This document shows, in pieces, positions 1 to 6,953 of a stretch of DNA of 11,428 bases (position 1 is its first letter; every line of letters begins with the position of its first letter). The notes under the pieces were generated by a model. The model ran no database searches and was not told the origin of the DNA. It saw nothing but the letters and a program-made list of their open reading frames with translations. The position numbers and the translations under genes are program-made. Source of the DNA: Pseudomonadota bacterium (GTDB lineage: Bacteria; Pseudomonadota; Alphaproteobacteria; Rhizobiales; Aestuariivirgaceae); NCBI GenBank assembly GCA_016522385.1, contig JAEKFU010000268.1, forward strand, positions 1-11,428. The letters are read 5' to 3'.

Positions 1-56
1 CCGAGTGACCGGATTTGGACCATCAAATGGTTCCACATGAGAAAGACACGCTCTAG
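1..56. repeat. Left arm of a long inverted repeat
   Basis: Positions 1-56 are the reverse complement of 6954-7009, with 55 of 56 bases matching (position i pairs with 7010-i; the only mismatch is 49 against 6961). The match stops at 57/6953 on the inner side. On the outer side it reaches the window edge, so the true repeat may be longer. An internal dyad, ATTTG-N6-CAAAT, lies at 13-28. The arm has no coding sequence. It is probably the end of an intergenic repeat element or MITE, since a degraded third copy of its core lies at 7071-7086. Confidence 0.93.
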
Positions 57-167
57 TTCCATGTCGAAAATAACGCCTGACACAGGCGCGAGCTCCGTCA
101 TCGCGGGGCGCAGTCATCGACCGTCAACGGCACAGCAACCAAACTCGTTGAGCGCACCGGGCAAGAA

Positions 168-181
168 TTGAGCTAGGTCAA
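168..181 (+). promoter_or_regulatory. FixK/FNR-type operator
   Basis: TTGAGCTAGGTCAA fits TTGA-N6-TCAA, the core of FNR/FixK/Anr-family sites, and matches 8 of the 10 specified bases of TTGAT-N4-ATCAA. It lies 90 bp upstream of the gamma subunit start and is centred at 174.5. A TANNNT -10 element (204-209) would place transcription start near 216, so the box centre falls at -41.5, the spacing of a class II FNR-activated promoter. This predicts induction of the 2-oxoacid oxidoreductase operon at low oxygen. The site was found by eye, and binding is inferred. Confidence 0.7.
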
Positions 182-203
182 GGGCGGCTGTCCGGTATTG
201 GCC

Positions 204-209
204 TAAATT
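204..209 (+). promoter_or_regulatory. Probable -10 element of the por operon promoter
   Basis: TAAATT has 4 of 6 matches to TATAAT and fits TANNNT. No good -35 hexamer stands 17 bp upstream; the FixK/FNR-type box occupies that region, as expected for an activator-dependent promoter. The predicted start near 216 gives a leader of about 56 nt. Confidence 0.5.
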
Positions 210-271
210 CGCCGATCAGCGCCTTATTGAGTGCGCGGCGGCCATGGGCCGACCAATCTGGGGTAGGCATT

Positions 272-832
272 ATGTTTCAGGTCCGAATTCATGGCAGGGG
301 CGGCCAAGGGGTGGTGACCGCGGCGGAACTCTTGTCGATCGCGGCCTTCTTGGAGGGCAAGCACGCTCAAGCCTTCCCCAGTTTCGGCTCGGAGCGCATG
401 GGCGCGCCGGTGGTATCGTTCTGTCGCCTGGACGAGAAGGAAATCCGCCTTCGCGAGCCGGTCACCGCGCCCAACGCGGTGATCATCCAGGACCCGACGC
501 TGCTGCAGTCGGTCGATGTGTTCCAGGGGCTGAACTCCGACGGCTTCATCCTGATCAATTCGACACGCACGTTCGACGAACTGGGCATCGCGGATTTCGT
601 CGCCGGGTTCCCGGCCCATCACGTCTGCGACGTCGGGGCCTCGGAACTGGCCATGAAACACGTCGGGCGACCGGTGCCGAACGCTGCATTGCTGGCCGGT
701 TTTGCCGCGATATCCGGGCAGCTGCACATGGACTCGGTCGAAGACGCGATCCGCCAGAAGTTCCCTGGCGCCGTCGGCGAGGCCAATGTGGCCGCCGCGC
801 GCGAGGCCTATGAGATTGCCGCTGCCGCGTGA
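272..832 (+). CDS. porG: 2-oxoacid:acceptor oxidoreductase, gamma subunit
   Basis: This is the gamma subunit of a thiamine-pyrophosphate-dependent 2-oxoacid:ferredoxin oxidoreductase (POR/KOR/VOR family), a cytosolic complex that decarboxylates a 2-oxoacid to acyl-CoA, CO2 and low-potential electrons. The N-terminus shows the family signature HGRGGQGVVTAAELL at about residues 6-20, followed by the conserved FGSERMGAPV near residue 40. With the ATG at 272 the product is 186 aa, normal for a stand-alone gamma chain. That ATG begins directly at the conserved MFQVRIHGRGGQG and has a GGGGTAGG ribosome site upstream. A TTG at 227 would add 15 non-conserved residues and is less likely. It is the first gene of the operon, behind the FixK/FNR-type box, and the alpha gene follows after 33 nt. 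The substrate (pyruvate, 2-oxoglutarate, branched-chain or aryl 2-oxoacid) cannot be told from this subunit. Confidence 0.92.
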   Translation: MFQVRIHGRGGQGVVTAAELLSIAAFLEGKHAQAFPSFGSERMGAPVVSFCRLDEKEIRLREPVTAPNAVIIQDPTLLQSVDVFQGLNSDGFILINSTRTFDELGIADFVAGFPAHHVCDVGASELAMKHVGRPVPNAALLAGFAAISGQLHMDSVEDAIRQKFPGAVGEANVAAAREAYEIAAAA

Positions 833-865
833 GCGTCCGGCACCGTCAATGGAAGGACACAAGGT

Positions 866-2122
866 ATGTTGAAACAGACGGAAGGATCGCAGGCAGTCGC
901 CGAGGCCATTGCATTGTGCCGGCCGGAGGTCGTCTGCGCCTACCCGATCACACCGCAGACCCATATCGTCGAAGGGGTCGGTGCGCTGGTCAAGGCGGGC
1001 AAGATCGAAAACTGCGAGTTCATCAATGTCGAATCCGAATTTGCCGCGCTCTCGGTGGCGATCGGCGCATCGGCTGCCGGCGCCAGGGCCTATACGGCGA
1101 CCGCCAGTCAGGGCCTCCTGTTCATGGGCGAGGCGGTTTACAACGCCGCCGGCCTCGGCCTTCCCATCGTCATGACCATCGGCAACCGCGCCATCGGTGC
1201 GCCGATCAATATCTGGAACGACCACACCGACAGCATGTCGATGAAGGACTCGGGCTGGATCCAGCTGTTCGCCGAGACCAACCAGGAAGCAGTCGACCTG
1301 CACATCCAGGCCTTCCGGCTGGCCGAGGAACTGAGCTGCCCGGTGATGGTCTGCATGGACGGTTTCATCCTCACCCATGCCTACGAGCGCATCGACGTGC
1401 CGAGCCAGGAAGAGGTCGACGCCTTCCTGCCACCATACGACCCGATTCAGGTGCTGGACCCCGTGGAGCCCTATTCGATCGGCGCCATGGTTGGCCCGGA
1501 GGCCTTTACCGAGGTGCGCTACCTGGCGCACGAAAAGCAGTTGCAGGCGCTGCGCCGGATTCCCGAGATTGGCGCCGTCTTCAAGGACGTGTTCGGCCGC
1601 CAGTCGGGTGGTCTCATCCACAGCTACCGGACGGAGGGCGCCGAGACGATTGCGGTGGCTCTCGGCTCGGTCAACGGCACCATCAAGGAAGTCATCGACG
1701 GCATGCGCGACGACGGTGCAGCCGTCGGGTCGGTGAGCATCTGTTCGTTCCGTCCGTTTCCGCTCGACGAGCTGAGAGCGGCGCTCGTCGGGGCGAAGCA
1801 CGTAGTCGTCATCGAGAAGAGCCTCGCCCCGGGGCTTGGCGGCATCGTCGCCTCCAACATTCGCATGGCGCTGCGGGAAACCGCCGTCCCGGTATACACC
1901 GTGATCGCCGGCCTCGGCGGGCGCCCGATCACCATGAACTCCCTCCGCGAGGTGCTGGAGGCGGCCGGGAACATGCGCCTTCCCGACGTGCAGTTCCTCG
2001 ACCTCGATCACGGGGCGGTCGAGCGCGAAATCCTGCGGGCAAAGCAGACGCGGCGCGCCGGGCCGACGGCGGAAAACATTCTCAGAAACCTCGGCCACGC
2101 GGCCGTCGCAGGTAACGATTGA
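866..2122 (+). CDS. porA: 2-oxoacid:acceptor oxidoreductase, alpha subunit
   Basis: This 418-aa protein is the alpha subunit of a 2-oxoacid:ferredoxin oxidoreductase. It carries the pyrimidine-binding domain that works with the beta chain to hold thiamine pyrophosphate. The hallmark YPITPQT is at about residues 30-36. ESEFAALSVAIGASAAGAR and ATASQGLL follow, then NRAIGAPINIWNDHTDSM and the GWIQLFAETNQEA segment of the pyruvate oxidoreductase branch. The C-terminal third is the usual transketolase C-like domain II. A ribosome site GGAAGGA (851-857) stands 8 nt before the ATG, which fixes the start. Length matches single-gene PorA proteins of about 390-420 aa. The beta gene begins 13 nt downstream. 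The motifs resemble PorA more than KorA, so pyruvate or a related short or aromatic 2-oxoacid is the best guess, but substrate is inference. Confidence 0.93.
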   Translation: MLKQTEGSQAVAEAIALCRPEVVCAYPITPQTHIVEGVGALVKAGKIENCEFINVESEFAALSVAIGASAAGARAYTATASQGLLFMGEAVYNAAGLGLPIVMTIGNRAIGAPINIWNDHTDSMSMKDSGWIQLFAETNQEAVDLHIQAFRLAEELSCPVMVCMDGFILTHAYERIDVPSQEEVDAFLPPYDPIQVLDPVEPYSIGAMVGPEAFTEVRYLAHEKQLQALRRIPEIGAVFKDVFGRQSGGLIHSYRTEGAETIAVALGSVNGTIKEVIDGMRDDGAAVGSVSICSFRPFPLDELRAALVGAKHVVVIEKSLAPGLGGIVASNIRMALRETAVPVYTVIAGLGGRPITMNSLREVLEAAGNMRLPDVQFLDLDHGAVEREILRAKQTRRAGPTAENILRNLGHAAVAGND

Positions 2123-2135
2123 CGGAGTTGCGATC

Positions 2136-3155
2136 ATGACTGACGAAACCGCCTTGCAACGGGTCAAGTTCTACCAGACCGGCACCCATACGGTCGGCAA
2201 CCGCCTGATGGACAAGGCCAGACGGAGCGTGCAGGCGTCGATGGACCGTTCCAATGCCATCACGTCGGGCCACCGGGCCTGCCAGGGCTGCGGAGAGGCG
2301 CTCGGTGCACGCTACGCACTCGATGCCGCCCTGCGGGCGAGTGACGGGCAGCTGGTCGCGGTCAACGCAACCGGGTGCCTGGAGGTGTTCACGACGCCCT
2401 ACCCCGAGACATCCTGGCAGATCCCGTGGCTGCACTCGCTGTTCGGCAATGCGCCGGCGGTGGCGACCGGCGTTGCCGCGGGCATGCGCCGCAAGGGCCG
2501 TGCCGATGTCAGGGTGGTGGCTCAGGGCGGCGACGGCGGCACCACGGATATCGGCTTTGGCTGCCTGTCGGGGATGTTCGAGCGCAACGACGACGTGCTC
2601 TACATCTGCTACGACAACGAGGCCTACATGAACACCGGCGTGCAGCGCTCCTCGGCGACGCCGCCCACGGCGCGCACCGCGACCACGCCGGCGGTCGGCG
2701 ATGCGCCCGGCAACATATTCGGCACCGGCAAGAACCTGCCGCTGATAGCGATGGCCCACAATATTCCCTATGTCGCCACCGCCAACGTTGCCGACCTGCA
2801 CGATCTGGAGGACAAGGTCACCACGGCGATGGACATCCGGGGGGCGCGCTACATTCACATCATGGTGCCGTGCCCGCTGGGCTGGGGTTCGGCCGCGGAC
2901 GCGACGATCCACGTTGCCCGCATGGCCGTCGAAAGCGGGCTGTTTCCACTGTTTGAAGCCGAACACGGCCGGGTGACGCGGTCCAAGAAGATCCGCCGCC
3001 GGGTGCCGGTGGAGGACTATCTCAGACCGCAGCGCCGTTTCGCGCATCTATTCAAGAAGGGCCAGGAAGACACCGAGCGGATCGCACGGCTGCAGCGCAT
3101 GGCCGATGCCAATATCGAGCGCTTCAATCTGCTTGGCGAGAGGGAGACGCCGTGA
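2136..3155 (+). CDS. porB: 2-oxoacid:acceptor oxidoreductase, beta subunit (TPP and 4Fe-4S)
   Basis: This 339-aa beta subunit binds the diphosphate side of thiamine pyrophosphate and the proximal 4Fe-4S cluster. Four candidate cluster cysteines are visible: C49 and C52 (CQGC), C81 (ATGC) and C246 (VPCPLGWG). The TPP-binding motif starts at GGDGGTTDIG (about 131-140) and ends at YDNEAYMNTGVQ (159-170). The length and the C-terminal tail with KKIRRRVPVEDYL agree with PorB. The ATG follows a GGAG-type ribosome site overlapping the alpha stop codon. Its TGA overlaps the ATG of the next gene (TGATG), so coupled translation is expected. It forms the catalytic core with the alpha and gamma subunits encoded just upstream. 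All cluster and cofactor residues appear intact. Confidence 0.93.
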   Translation: MTDETALQRVKFYQTGTHTVGNRLMDKARRSVQASMDRSNAITSGHRACQGCGEALGARYALDAALRASDGQLVAVNATGCLEVFTTPYPETSWQIPWLHSLFGNAPAVATGVAAGMRRKGRADVRVVAQGGDGGTTDIGFGCLSGMFERNDDVLYICYDNEAYMNTGVQRSSATPPTARTATTPAVGDAPGNIFGTGKNLPLIAMAHNIPYVATANVADLHDLEDKVTTAMDIRGARYIHIMVPCPLGWGSAADATIHVARMAVESGLFPLFEAEHGRVTRSKKIRRRVPVEDYLRPQRRFAHLFKKGQEDTERIARLQRMADANIERFNLLGERETP

Positions 3156-4789
3156 TGAAACAGCTTCCATTTGCGATCACTCTCGATCCCGGGTCCTCGC
3201 TCGCCAACCAGACCGGTTCCTGGCGGACGATGCGGCCGGAATATGTCGATCGGCTGCCGCCCTGCAACAACGCATGCCCTGCCGGAGAGAACATCCAGAA
3301 GTGGCTGTTCCATGCCGAGGAGGGAAACTACCATGACGCTTGGCAGGTCCTGATGGAGGACAACCCGATGCCCGGTGTTATGGGCCGGGTCTGCTATCAC
3401 CCCTGCGAGGACGCCTGCAATCGCGGCCAGCTGGACGAAGCGGTGGGCATCCACGCCATCGAACGATTCCTCGGGCGTATCGCCTGGGAGAACAAGTGGG
3501 AGCCGTTCATCGATGCCGAGCCCTCAGGCAAGAGGGTGCTGGTGATCGGAGCCGGTCCGAGCGGGCTCAGCGCCGCCTATCACCTCACCCGCCTCGGTCA
3601 CGCCGTCACCATCCGCGAGGCCGGACCGATGGCCGGCGGGATGATGCGCTTCGGCATTCCCAAATACCGCCTGCCGCGCGACGTGCTCGACTATGAGATC
3701 CAGCGCATCCTGGACCTGGGTGTGAAACTCGAACTCAATACCAAGGTGGAAGACGTTGAACGGGCGTTTGCCGAAGACGGTTTCGACGCCGTGTTCGTGG
3801 CTGTCGGTGCTCACCTTGCCAAACGCATCGACATCCCCGCCCATGCGGCGGGAAGGATCCTCGACGCGGTTAGCGTGCTGCGCGACATGGAGACCGGAGC
3901 GGAACCTCCGCAGCTCGGCCGGCGCGTGATCGTCTACGGCGGCGGCAACACGGCCATGGACGTGGCGCGCACGGCGAAGCGGCTGGGCGTCGATGAATCG
4001 ATGATCGTCTACCGCCGCTCACGAAAGGAAATGCCGGCGCACGACTTTGAGGCCGTCGAGGCCGAGGAGGAAGGTGTGCTCATCCACTGGCTGCGCACCA
4101 TCAAGCAGATCGACGAGACGAGTTTCATCGTCGAAAAGATGGAGATTGACGCTGACGGACGCCCCCGGCCGACGGGGGAACTGGAGACGATAGAAGCCGA
4201 CACCCTGATCCTGGCACTGGGCCAGGACGTCGACACGGCGTTCATGGACCGAATTCCCGGCGTGGAGATGGCAAGCGACGGCGTGGTCCAGGTCGATGCC
4301 AGCATGATGACAGGCCGGGACGGCCTGTTCGCCGGTGGCGACATGGTGCCGGCCGAACGCACGGTGACCGTTGCCGTCGGGCATGGCAAGAAGGCGGCAC
4401 GCAATATTGATGCCTGGCTCCGCGGCGAGACGTATCTGAAGCCTGAGAAACACGAACTGGCAGGGCCGGAAAGCCTCAACACCTGGTATTACGACGACGC
4501 GCCCCCGACAGTGCAGGAGAGGCTCGATATCGTGCGTCGCCAGTCGGGTTTCCAGGAGGTCCTGCAGGGCCTGACCGAGGACAATGCGCTCTTTGAGGCA
4601 AGGCGGTGCCTGTCCTGCGGCAATTGCTTTGAGTGCGACAACTGCTACGGCATCTGCCCGGACAACGCGGTCATCAAGCTGGGGCCCGGCAACCGTTTCC
4701 AGATCAACTACGACTACTGCAAGGGCTGCGGGATGTGTGCCGCCGAATGTCCGTGCGGTGCGATCCGGATGGTTCCGGAAATAGTCTGA
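3155..4789 (+). CDS. GltD-like NAD(P)H/FAD oxidoreductase fused to a 2x[4Fe-4S] ferredoxin domain
   Basis: This 544-aa protein probably links the 2-oxoacid oxidoreductase to NAD(P)(H). Its N-terminal part is like the glutamate synthase small subunit: Fe-S ligands C37-x3-C41 and C80-x3-C84-x3-C88, an FAD-binding GAGPSG at about 132-137, the GMMRFGIPKYRLP stretch, and a second Rossmann motif GGGNTAMD near 262-269 followed by YRRSRKEMPA. The last 60 residues form a ferredoxin-type domain with CLSCGNCFECDNCYGICP and YCKGCGMCAAECPCGAI, enough ligands for two clusters. This domain equals the delta subunit found as a separate protein in archaeal POR. A start at the ATG (3155) is preferred; a GTG at 3152 is adjacent. 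Ribosome site GAGAGGGAG lies upstream. Phenylglyoxylate:NAD+ oxidoreductase also pairs a POR core with a GltD-like subunit, so an aryl 2-oxoacid is an alternative substrate. No glutamate synthase large subunit is present, so a role as true GltD is unlikely. Confidence 0.88.
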   Translation: MKQLPFAITLDPGSSLANQTGSWRTMRPEYVDRLPPCNNACPAGENIQKWLFHAEEGNYHDAWQVLMEDNPMPGVMGRVCYHPCEDACNRGQLDEAVGIHAIERFLGRIAWENKWEPFIDAEPSGKRVLVIGAGPSGLSAAYHLTRLGHAVTIREAGPMAGGMMRFGIPKYRLPRDVLDYEIQRILDLGVKLELNTKVEDVERAFAEDGFDAVFVAVGAHLAKRIDIPAHAAGRILDAVSVLRDMETGAEPPQLGRRVIVYGGGNTAMDVARTAKRLGVDESMIVYRRSRKEMPAHDFEAVEAEEEGVLIHWLRTIKQIDETSFIVEKMEIDADGRPRPTGELETIEADTLILALGQDVDTAFMDRIPGVEMASDGVVQVDASMMTGRDGLFAGGDMVPAERTVTVAVGHGKKAARNIDAWLRGETYLKPEKHELAGPESLNTWYYDDAPPTVQERLDIVRRQSGFQEVLQGLTEDNALFEARRCLSCGNCFECDNCYGICPDNAVIKLGPGNRFQINYDYCKGCGMCAAECPCGAIRMVPEIV

Positions 4790-4940
4790 AGCATCACAAG
4801 TGGGATTTGTCTGCGCAACGCGAAGTCGTTCCGCCAGTGCAGCCATCGCGAGTTCCTGGCAAATGCGGGACTGAATGGCTTTCTTGACAGTGGCGGTGTG
4901 TTAGGCTGCAGCAGCTGCGGTGTGTTTAAAGGGTACAGCG

Positions 4941-5387
4941 ATGTTCGAGAGCCGCAATGTGGTGCACAAGATCGGCAAGGCGGAGTACAAGGCGCAGGAG
5001 CCGGAACTCCGGGGTGCATTGATCGATGCGCAGTTCGATCTACTCGAAGCCAGGGAAATCCCGGTGATTGTCCTGCTCTCGGGCATGGACGTGCTCGGCC
5101 GCAGTGCCGCAGCCCTGCAGCTGTTGAGCTGGATGGACCCGCGCCACGCGCGCGCTTTCGCCGAGATCAGGCCGGGCGAGGACGAACGCCAGCGGCCGCG
5201 CATGTGGCGCTTCTGGCGGGCGCTTCCGCCCAGGGGATCGATCGGCGTGTTCCTAAATTCCTGGTATGAGGGCCCGGCGGTCGACTACATCGACGGGCGC
5301 ATCAAACACGCGCAATTCAGGGCGCACATCGACGAGATCGCGCGCTTTGAGCGCATGCTGGCAAAGGACGGTGCACTGTTTTTGTAG
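4941..5387 (+). CDS. N-terminal fragment of polyphosphate:AMP phosphotransferase
   Basis: This is the open part before the amber codon, 148 aa. It holds most of the first PPK2 domain: PVIVLLSGMD at about 41-50, a WMDPRHARAF stretch, then RPRMWRFWRALPPRGSIGVF and SWYEGP. The P-loop position reads SGMDVLGRSAA, whereas family members usually have a GxxGAGKG pattern, so the lysine is missing and this half is probably non-catalytic even in the intact protein. On its own the fragment lacks the end of the first domain and all of the second, so it is unlikely to fold into a working kinase. It is listed separately because the stop codon makes it the product unless there is readthrough. Confidence 0.6.
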   Translation: MFESRNVVHKIGKAEYKAQEPELRGALIDAQFDLLEAREIPVIVLLSGMDVLGRSAAALQLLSWMDPRHARAFAEIRPGEDERQRPRMWRFWRALPPRGSIGVFLNSWYEGPAVDYIDGRIKHAQFRAHIDEIARFERMLAKDGALFL

Positions 5388-5426
5388 TTCCTGTTTCTCC
5401 TGCCGGAGGGACAAGGCATCAAGGCA

Positions 5427-6428
5427 ATGCAGAAGCTGAAAAAAGACCGCTCGGCAGCCTGGAAAGTTTCCGACTACGAACTCGAGATCGCCAAACAAAT
5501 CGCCAAGCGGCCCGCCCAAACTCTCAAGATTGTCGAGGAGTTCATCACAGGGACAAGCGCGGCGCATGCGCCCTGGATCCCACTGGCGGCGGCTGATGCA
5601 CGCTACCGCGACCTGACAATCGGCCGCACCCTCGTTGAGGCCATCAGGGACCGAATGACAGCCGCTTCACCTCCCGGCGGCGGGGAAGTGGTCGCACCGG
5701 CGGTGCGGCGCACCGATACCAACATTCTGGACTCACTGGATCTCGGTAAATCACTGGACCGTAAAGACTATGGCAGCCGGCTCATCAAGGAGCAGCGCCG
5801 CCTTACGCGACTGACGCTGAGGCGCAAGTTCGAGAAGCGCGCGCTGGTCGCCGTTTTCGAGGGTAGCGACGCGGCCGGCAAGGGCGGCAGCATTCGCCGT
5901 GTCGTGCAGGCCCTCGATCCGCGGACCACCAGCGTTATCCCGTTCGCTGCGCCTAGCGACGAGGAAAAAGCGCATCCCTATCTCTGGCGCTTTTGGCGGC
6001 ACATCCCAAAGAAGGGGCACCTGTCCATTTTCGACCGCAGCTGGTACGTCCGCGTGCTCGTCGAGCGCGTCGAGCAGTTCTGCAGCCAGGACGAGTGGCT
6101 GCGCGCTTACGACGAAATTCGGTCCTTCGAGGCAGAACTGGCCGACTACGGTGTCATCGTTGTCAAATTCTGGCTGGCCATAGACAAGGCGGAGCAGCTT
6201 CGTCGCTTCAGGGAACGCCAGAAGATCGGTTACAAGCGCTACAAGATCACCGACGAGGACTGGCGCAACCGGCGAAAATGGAACGACTACGCACAGGCGG
6301 TGCATGACATGGTCGACCGGACGAGCACGGACAAAGCGCCGTGGACGCTGGTCGAGGCGAACGACAAGTACTTCGCGCGCTTCAAGGTGCTGAAAACCAT
6401 CGCCGACCGTCTCGAAGCCGAGCTGTGA
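5427..6428 (+). CDS. C-terminal catalytic part of polyphosphate:AMP phosphotransferase (PPK2 domain)
   Basis: From the first in-frame ATG after the amber codon this gives 333 aa. It begins with the tail of the first domain and then holds a complete second PPK2 domain: Walker A GSDAAGKGGS at about 146-155, RFWRHIPKKGHLSIFDRSWY with Walker B aspartate D203, a lid region VLVERVEQF, and the conserved FWLAIDKAEQLRRF, YKRYKITDEDWRNR and PWTLVEANDKY. All expected catalytic residues are seen, so the domain might work if translated. Reinitiation is uncertain: GGAGGG at 5405-5410 is 16 nt from the ATG and AAGG at 5421-5424 only 2 nt from it. Single-domain PPK2 proteins are about 260-300 aa, so a stand-alone enzyme is conceivable. 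Confidence 0.65.
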   Translation: MQKLKKDRSAAWKVSDYELEIAKQIAKRPAQTLKIVEEFITGTSAAHAPWIPLAAADARYRDLTIGRTLVEAIRDRMTAASPPGGGEVVAPAVRRTDTNILDSLDLGKSLDRKDYGSRLIKEQRRLTRLTLRRKFEKRALVAVFEGSDAAGKGGSIRRVVQALDPRTTSVIPFAAPSDEEKAHPYLWRFWRHIPKKGHLSIFDRSWYVRVLVERVEQFCSQDEWLRAYDEIRSFEAELADYGVIVVKFWLAIDKAEQLRRFRERQKIGYKRYKITDEDWRNRRKWNDYAQAVHDMVDRTSTDKAPWTLVEANDKYFARFKVLKTIADRLEAEL

Positions 6429-6467
6429 TGTTGTGATGGACCCGCGACCGGCCTGTTCTGCGGCAGT

Positions 6468-6489
6468 CCGAGCTTGGCGATGTGCTCGG
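6468..6489. other. Small hairpin after the polyphosphate kinase gene
   Basis: CCGAGC at 6468-6473 and GCTCGG at 6484-6489 are perfectly complementary around a 10-nt loop. The hairpin lies 40 nt after the kinase stop codon. No T-run follows, so intrinsic termination is not shown, and a Rho-dependent or purely structural role is equally possible. Confidence 0.3.
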
Positions 6490-6551
6490 CCAGTGAATTT
6501 GTGCTACGTTCGACATTTACAGGTCGCGGTGTCTGATATTGGGGTAAAGAG

Positions 6552-6884
6552 ATGGATGTGAACGGAATCTGGCGAGTGGAAATGCTCGGTCCTTATGGTT
6601 GGGATCCCATTGCAACCGCGTTCCTCGAAGACGGTAAATACAGGTCTGCGTCTGAGAACCACTACACGGTCGGTAGCTATGAGGTTTCGGGTGATCGAAT
6701 CGAGATATCTGCTGTCATCGTGCAACATGGAAAAGTTCGCACTGTGTTCGGTGAAAAGAAGGAAAAGATCGACCTAAAATTCAAAGGCGAAATCGAAGGA
6801 GACCAAATGAAAGGGCAAGCCCGGAACGACAAGGGTGCCTACGAGGTTTCGTTTCGAACGACTCGTCTCGCAGATCTTCCATAG
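6552..6884 (+). CDS. Small GrlR-like (lipocalin-fold) protein
   Basis: The product is 110 aa, soluble, without signal peptide or membrane helix. The pattern NGIWRVEM near the N-terminus, FLEDGKYR, then YTVGSYEVSGDRIEISAVI and IEGDQMKGQARNDKGAYEVSF, a run of short alternating beta strands, resembles the GrlR family (first known as a type III secretion negative regulator) and its many small homologues of unknown role. The similarity is recognised by eye. The ATG has GGGG (6541-6544) and AAAGAG upstream. Its base composition is clearly more AT-rich than the por genes, which hints at separate origin. No type III secretion gene is near, so a role in secretion should not be assumed; function is unknown. 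Confidence 0.6.
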   Translation: MDVNGIWRVEMLGPYGWDPIATAFLEDGKYRSASENHYTVGSYEVSGDRIEISAVIVQHGKVRTVFGEKKEKIDLKFKGEIEGDQMKGQARNDKGAYEVSFRTTRLADLP

Positions 6885-6896
6885 CCCGAGATCTGC
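6870..6896. terminator. Possible hairpin overlapping the end of the GrlR-like gene
   Basis: GCAGATCT (6870-6877) pairs perfectly with AGATCTGC (6889-6896) around an 11-nt loop that contains the TAG stop codon. A second hairpin, TGCGCA at 6912-6917 with 6927-6932, follows. Neither has a downstream T-run, so a terminator function is only suggested by position. Confidence 0.3.
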
Positions 6897-6953
6897 AGCC
6901 AGCGACAAACCTGCGCAGGCGCTCTTTGCGCATGAGATCTTCTTGCTTGTCCG

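Larger units (their letters stand above)
4941..6428 (+). pseudogene. pap: Two-domain PPK2 polyphosphate:AMP phosphotransferase, interrupted by an amber codon
   Basis: Read through one stop codon, this frame gives about 495 residues, the normal length of class II PPK2 polyphosphate:AMP phosphotransferase, which makes ADP from AMP and polyphosphate. Both halves are in the same frame and align end to end with the family. The TAG at 5385-5387 (codon 149) falls inside the conserved strand GALFL-stop-FLFLLPEGQG, where relatives usually have GAL-x-x-K-F. A single change of AAG to TAG explains it. No frameshift or deletion is visible. The start is the ATG at 4941 with AAAGGG 7 nt upstream; a GTG at 4920 is also open. 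Downstream of the por operon after 151 nt, it probably has its own promoter, but none is convincing. It could be a recent pseudogene, a sequencing error, or two cooperating fragments. Confidence 0.85.

Noticed and set aside
227..271. Upstream TTG start for the gamma subunit
   Set aside because: The extra 15 residues are not conserved in the family, while the ATG at 272 starts exactly at the conserved N-terminus with a ribosome site before it.
224..2167. A 647-codon open frame on the minus strand opposite the por genes
   Set aside because: It is the usual antisense shadow of high-GC coding DNA. It covers the gamma and alpha genes, which have clear family motifs and ribosome sites, and it shows no motif of its own.
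4884..4907. TTGACA-like -35 before the polyphosphate kinase gene
   Set aside because: TTGACA at 4884-4889 has no acceptable -10 at 16-18 bp; TAGGCT is only 12 bp away.
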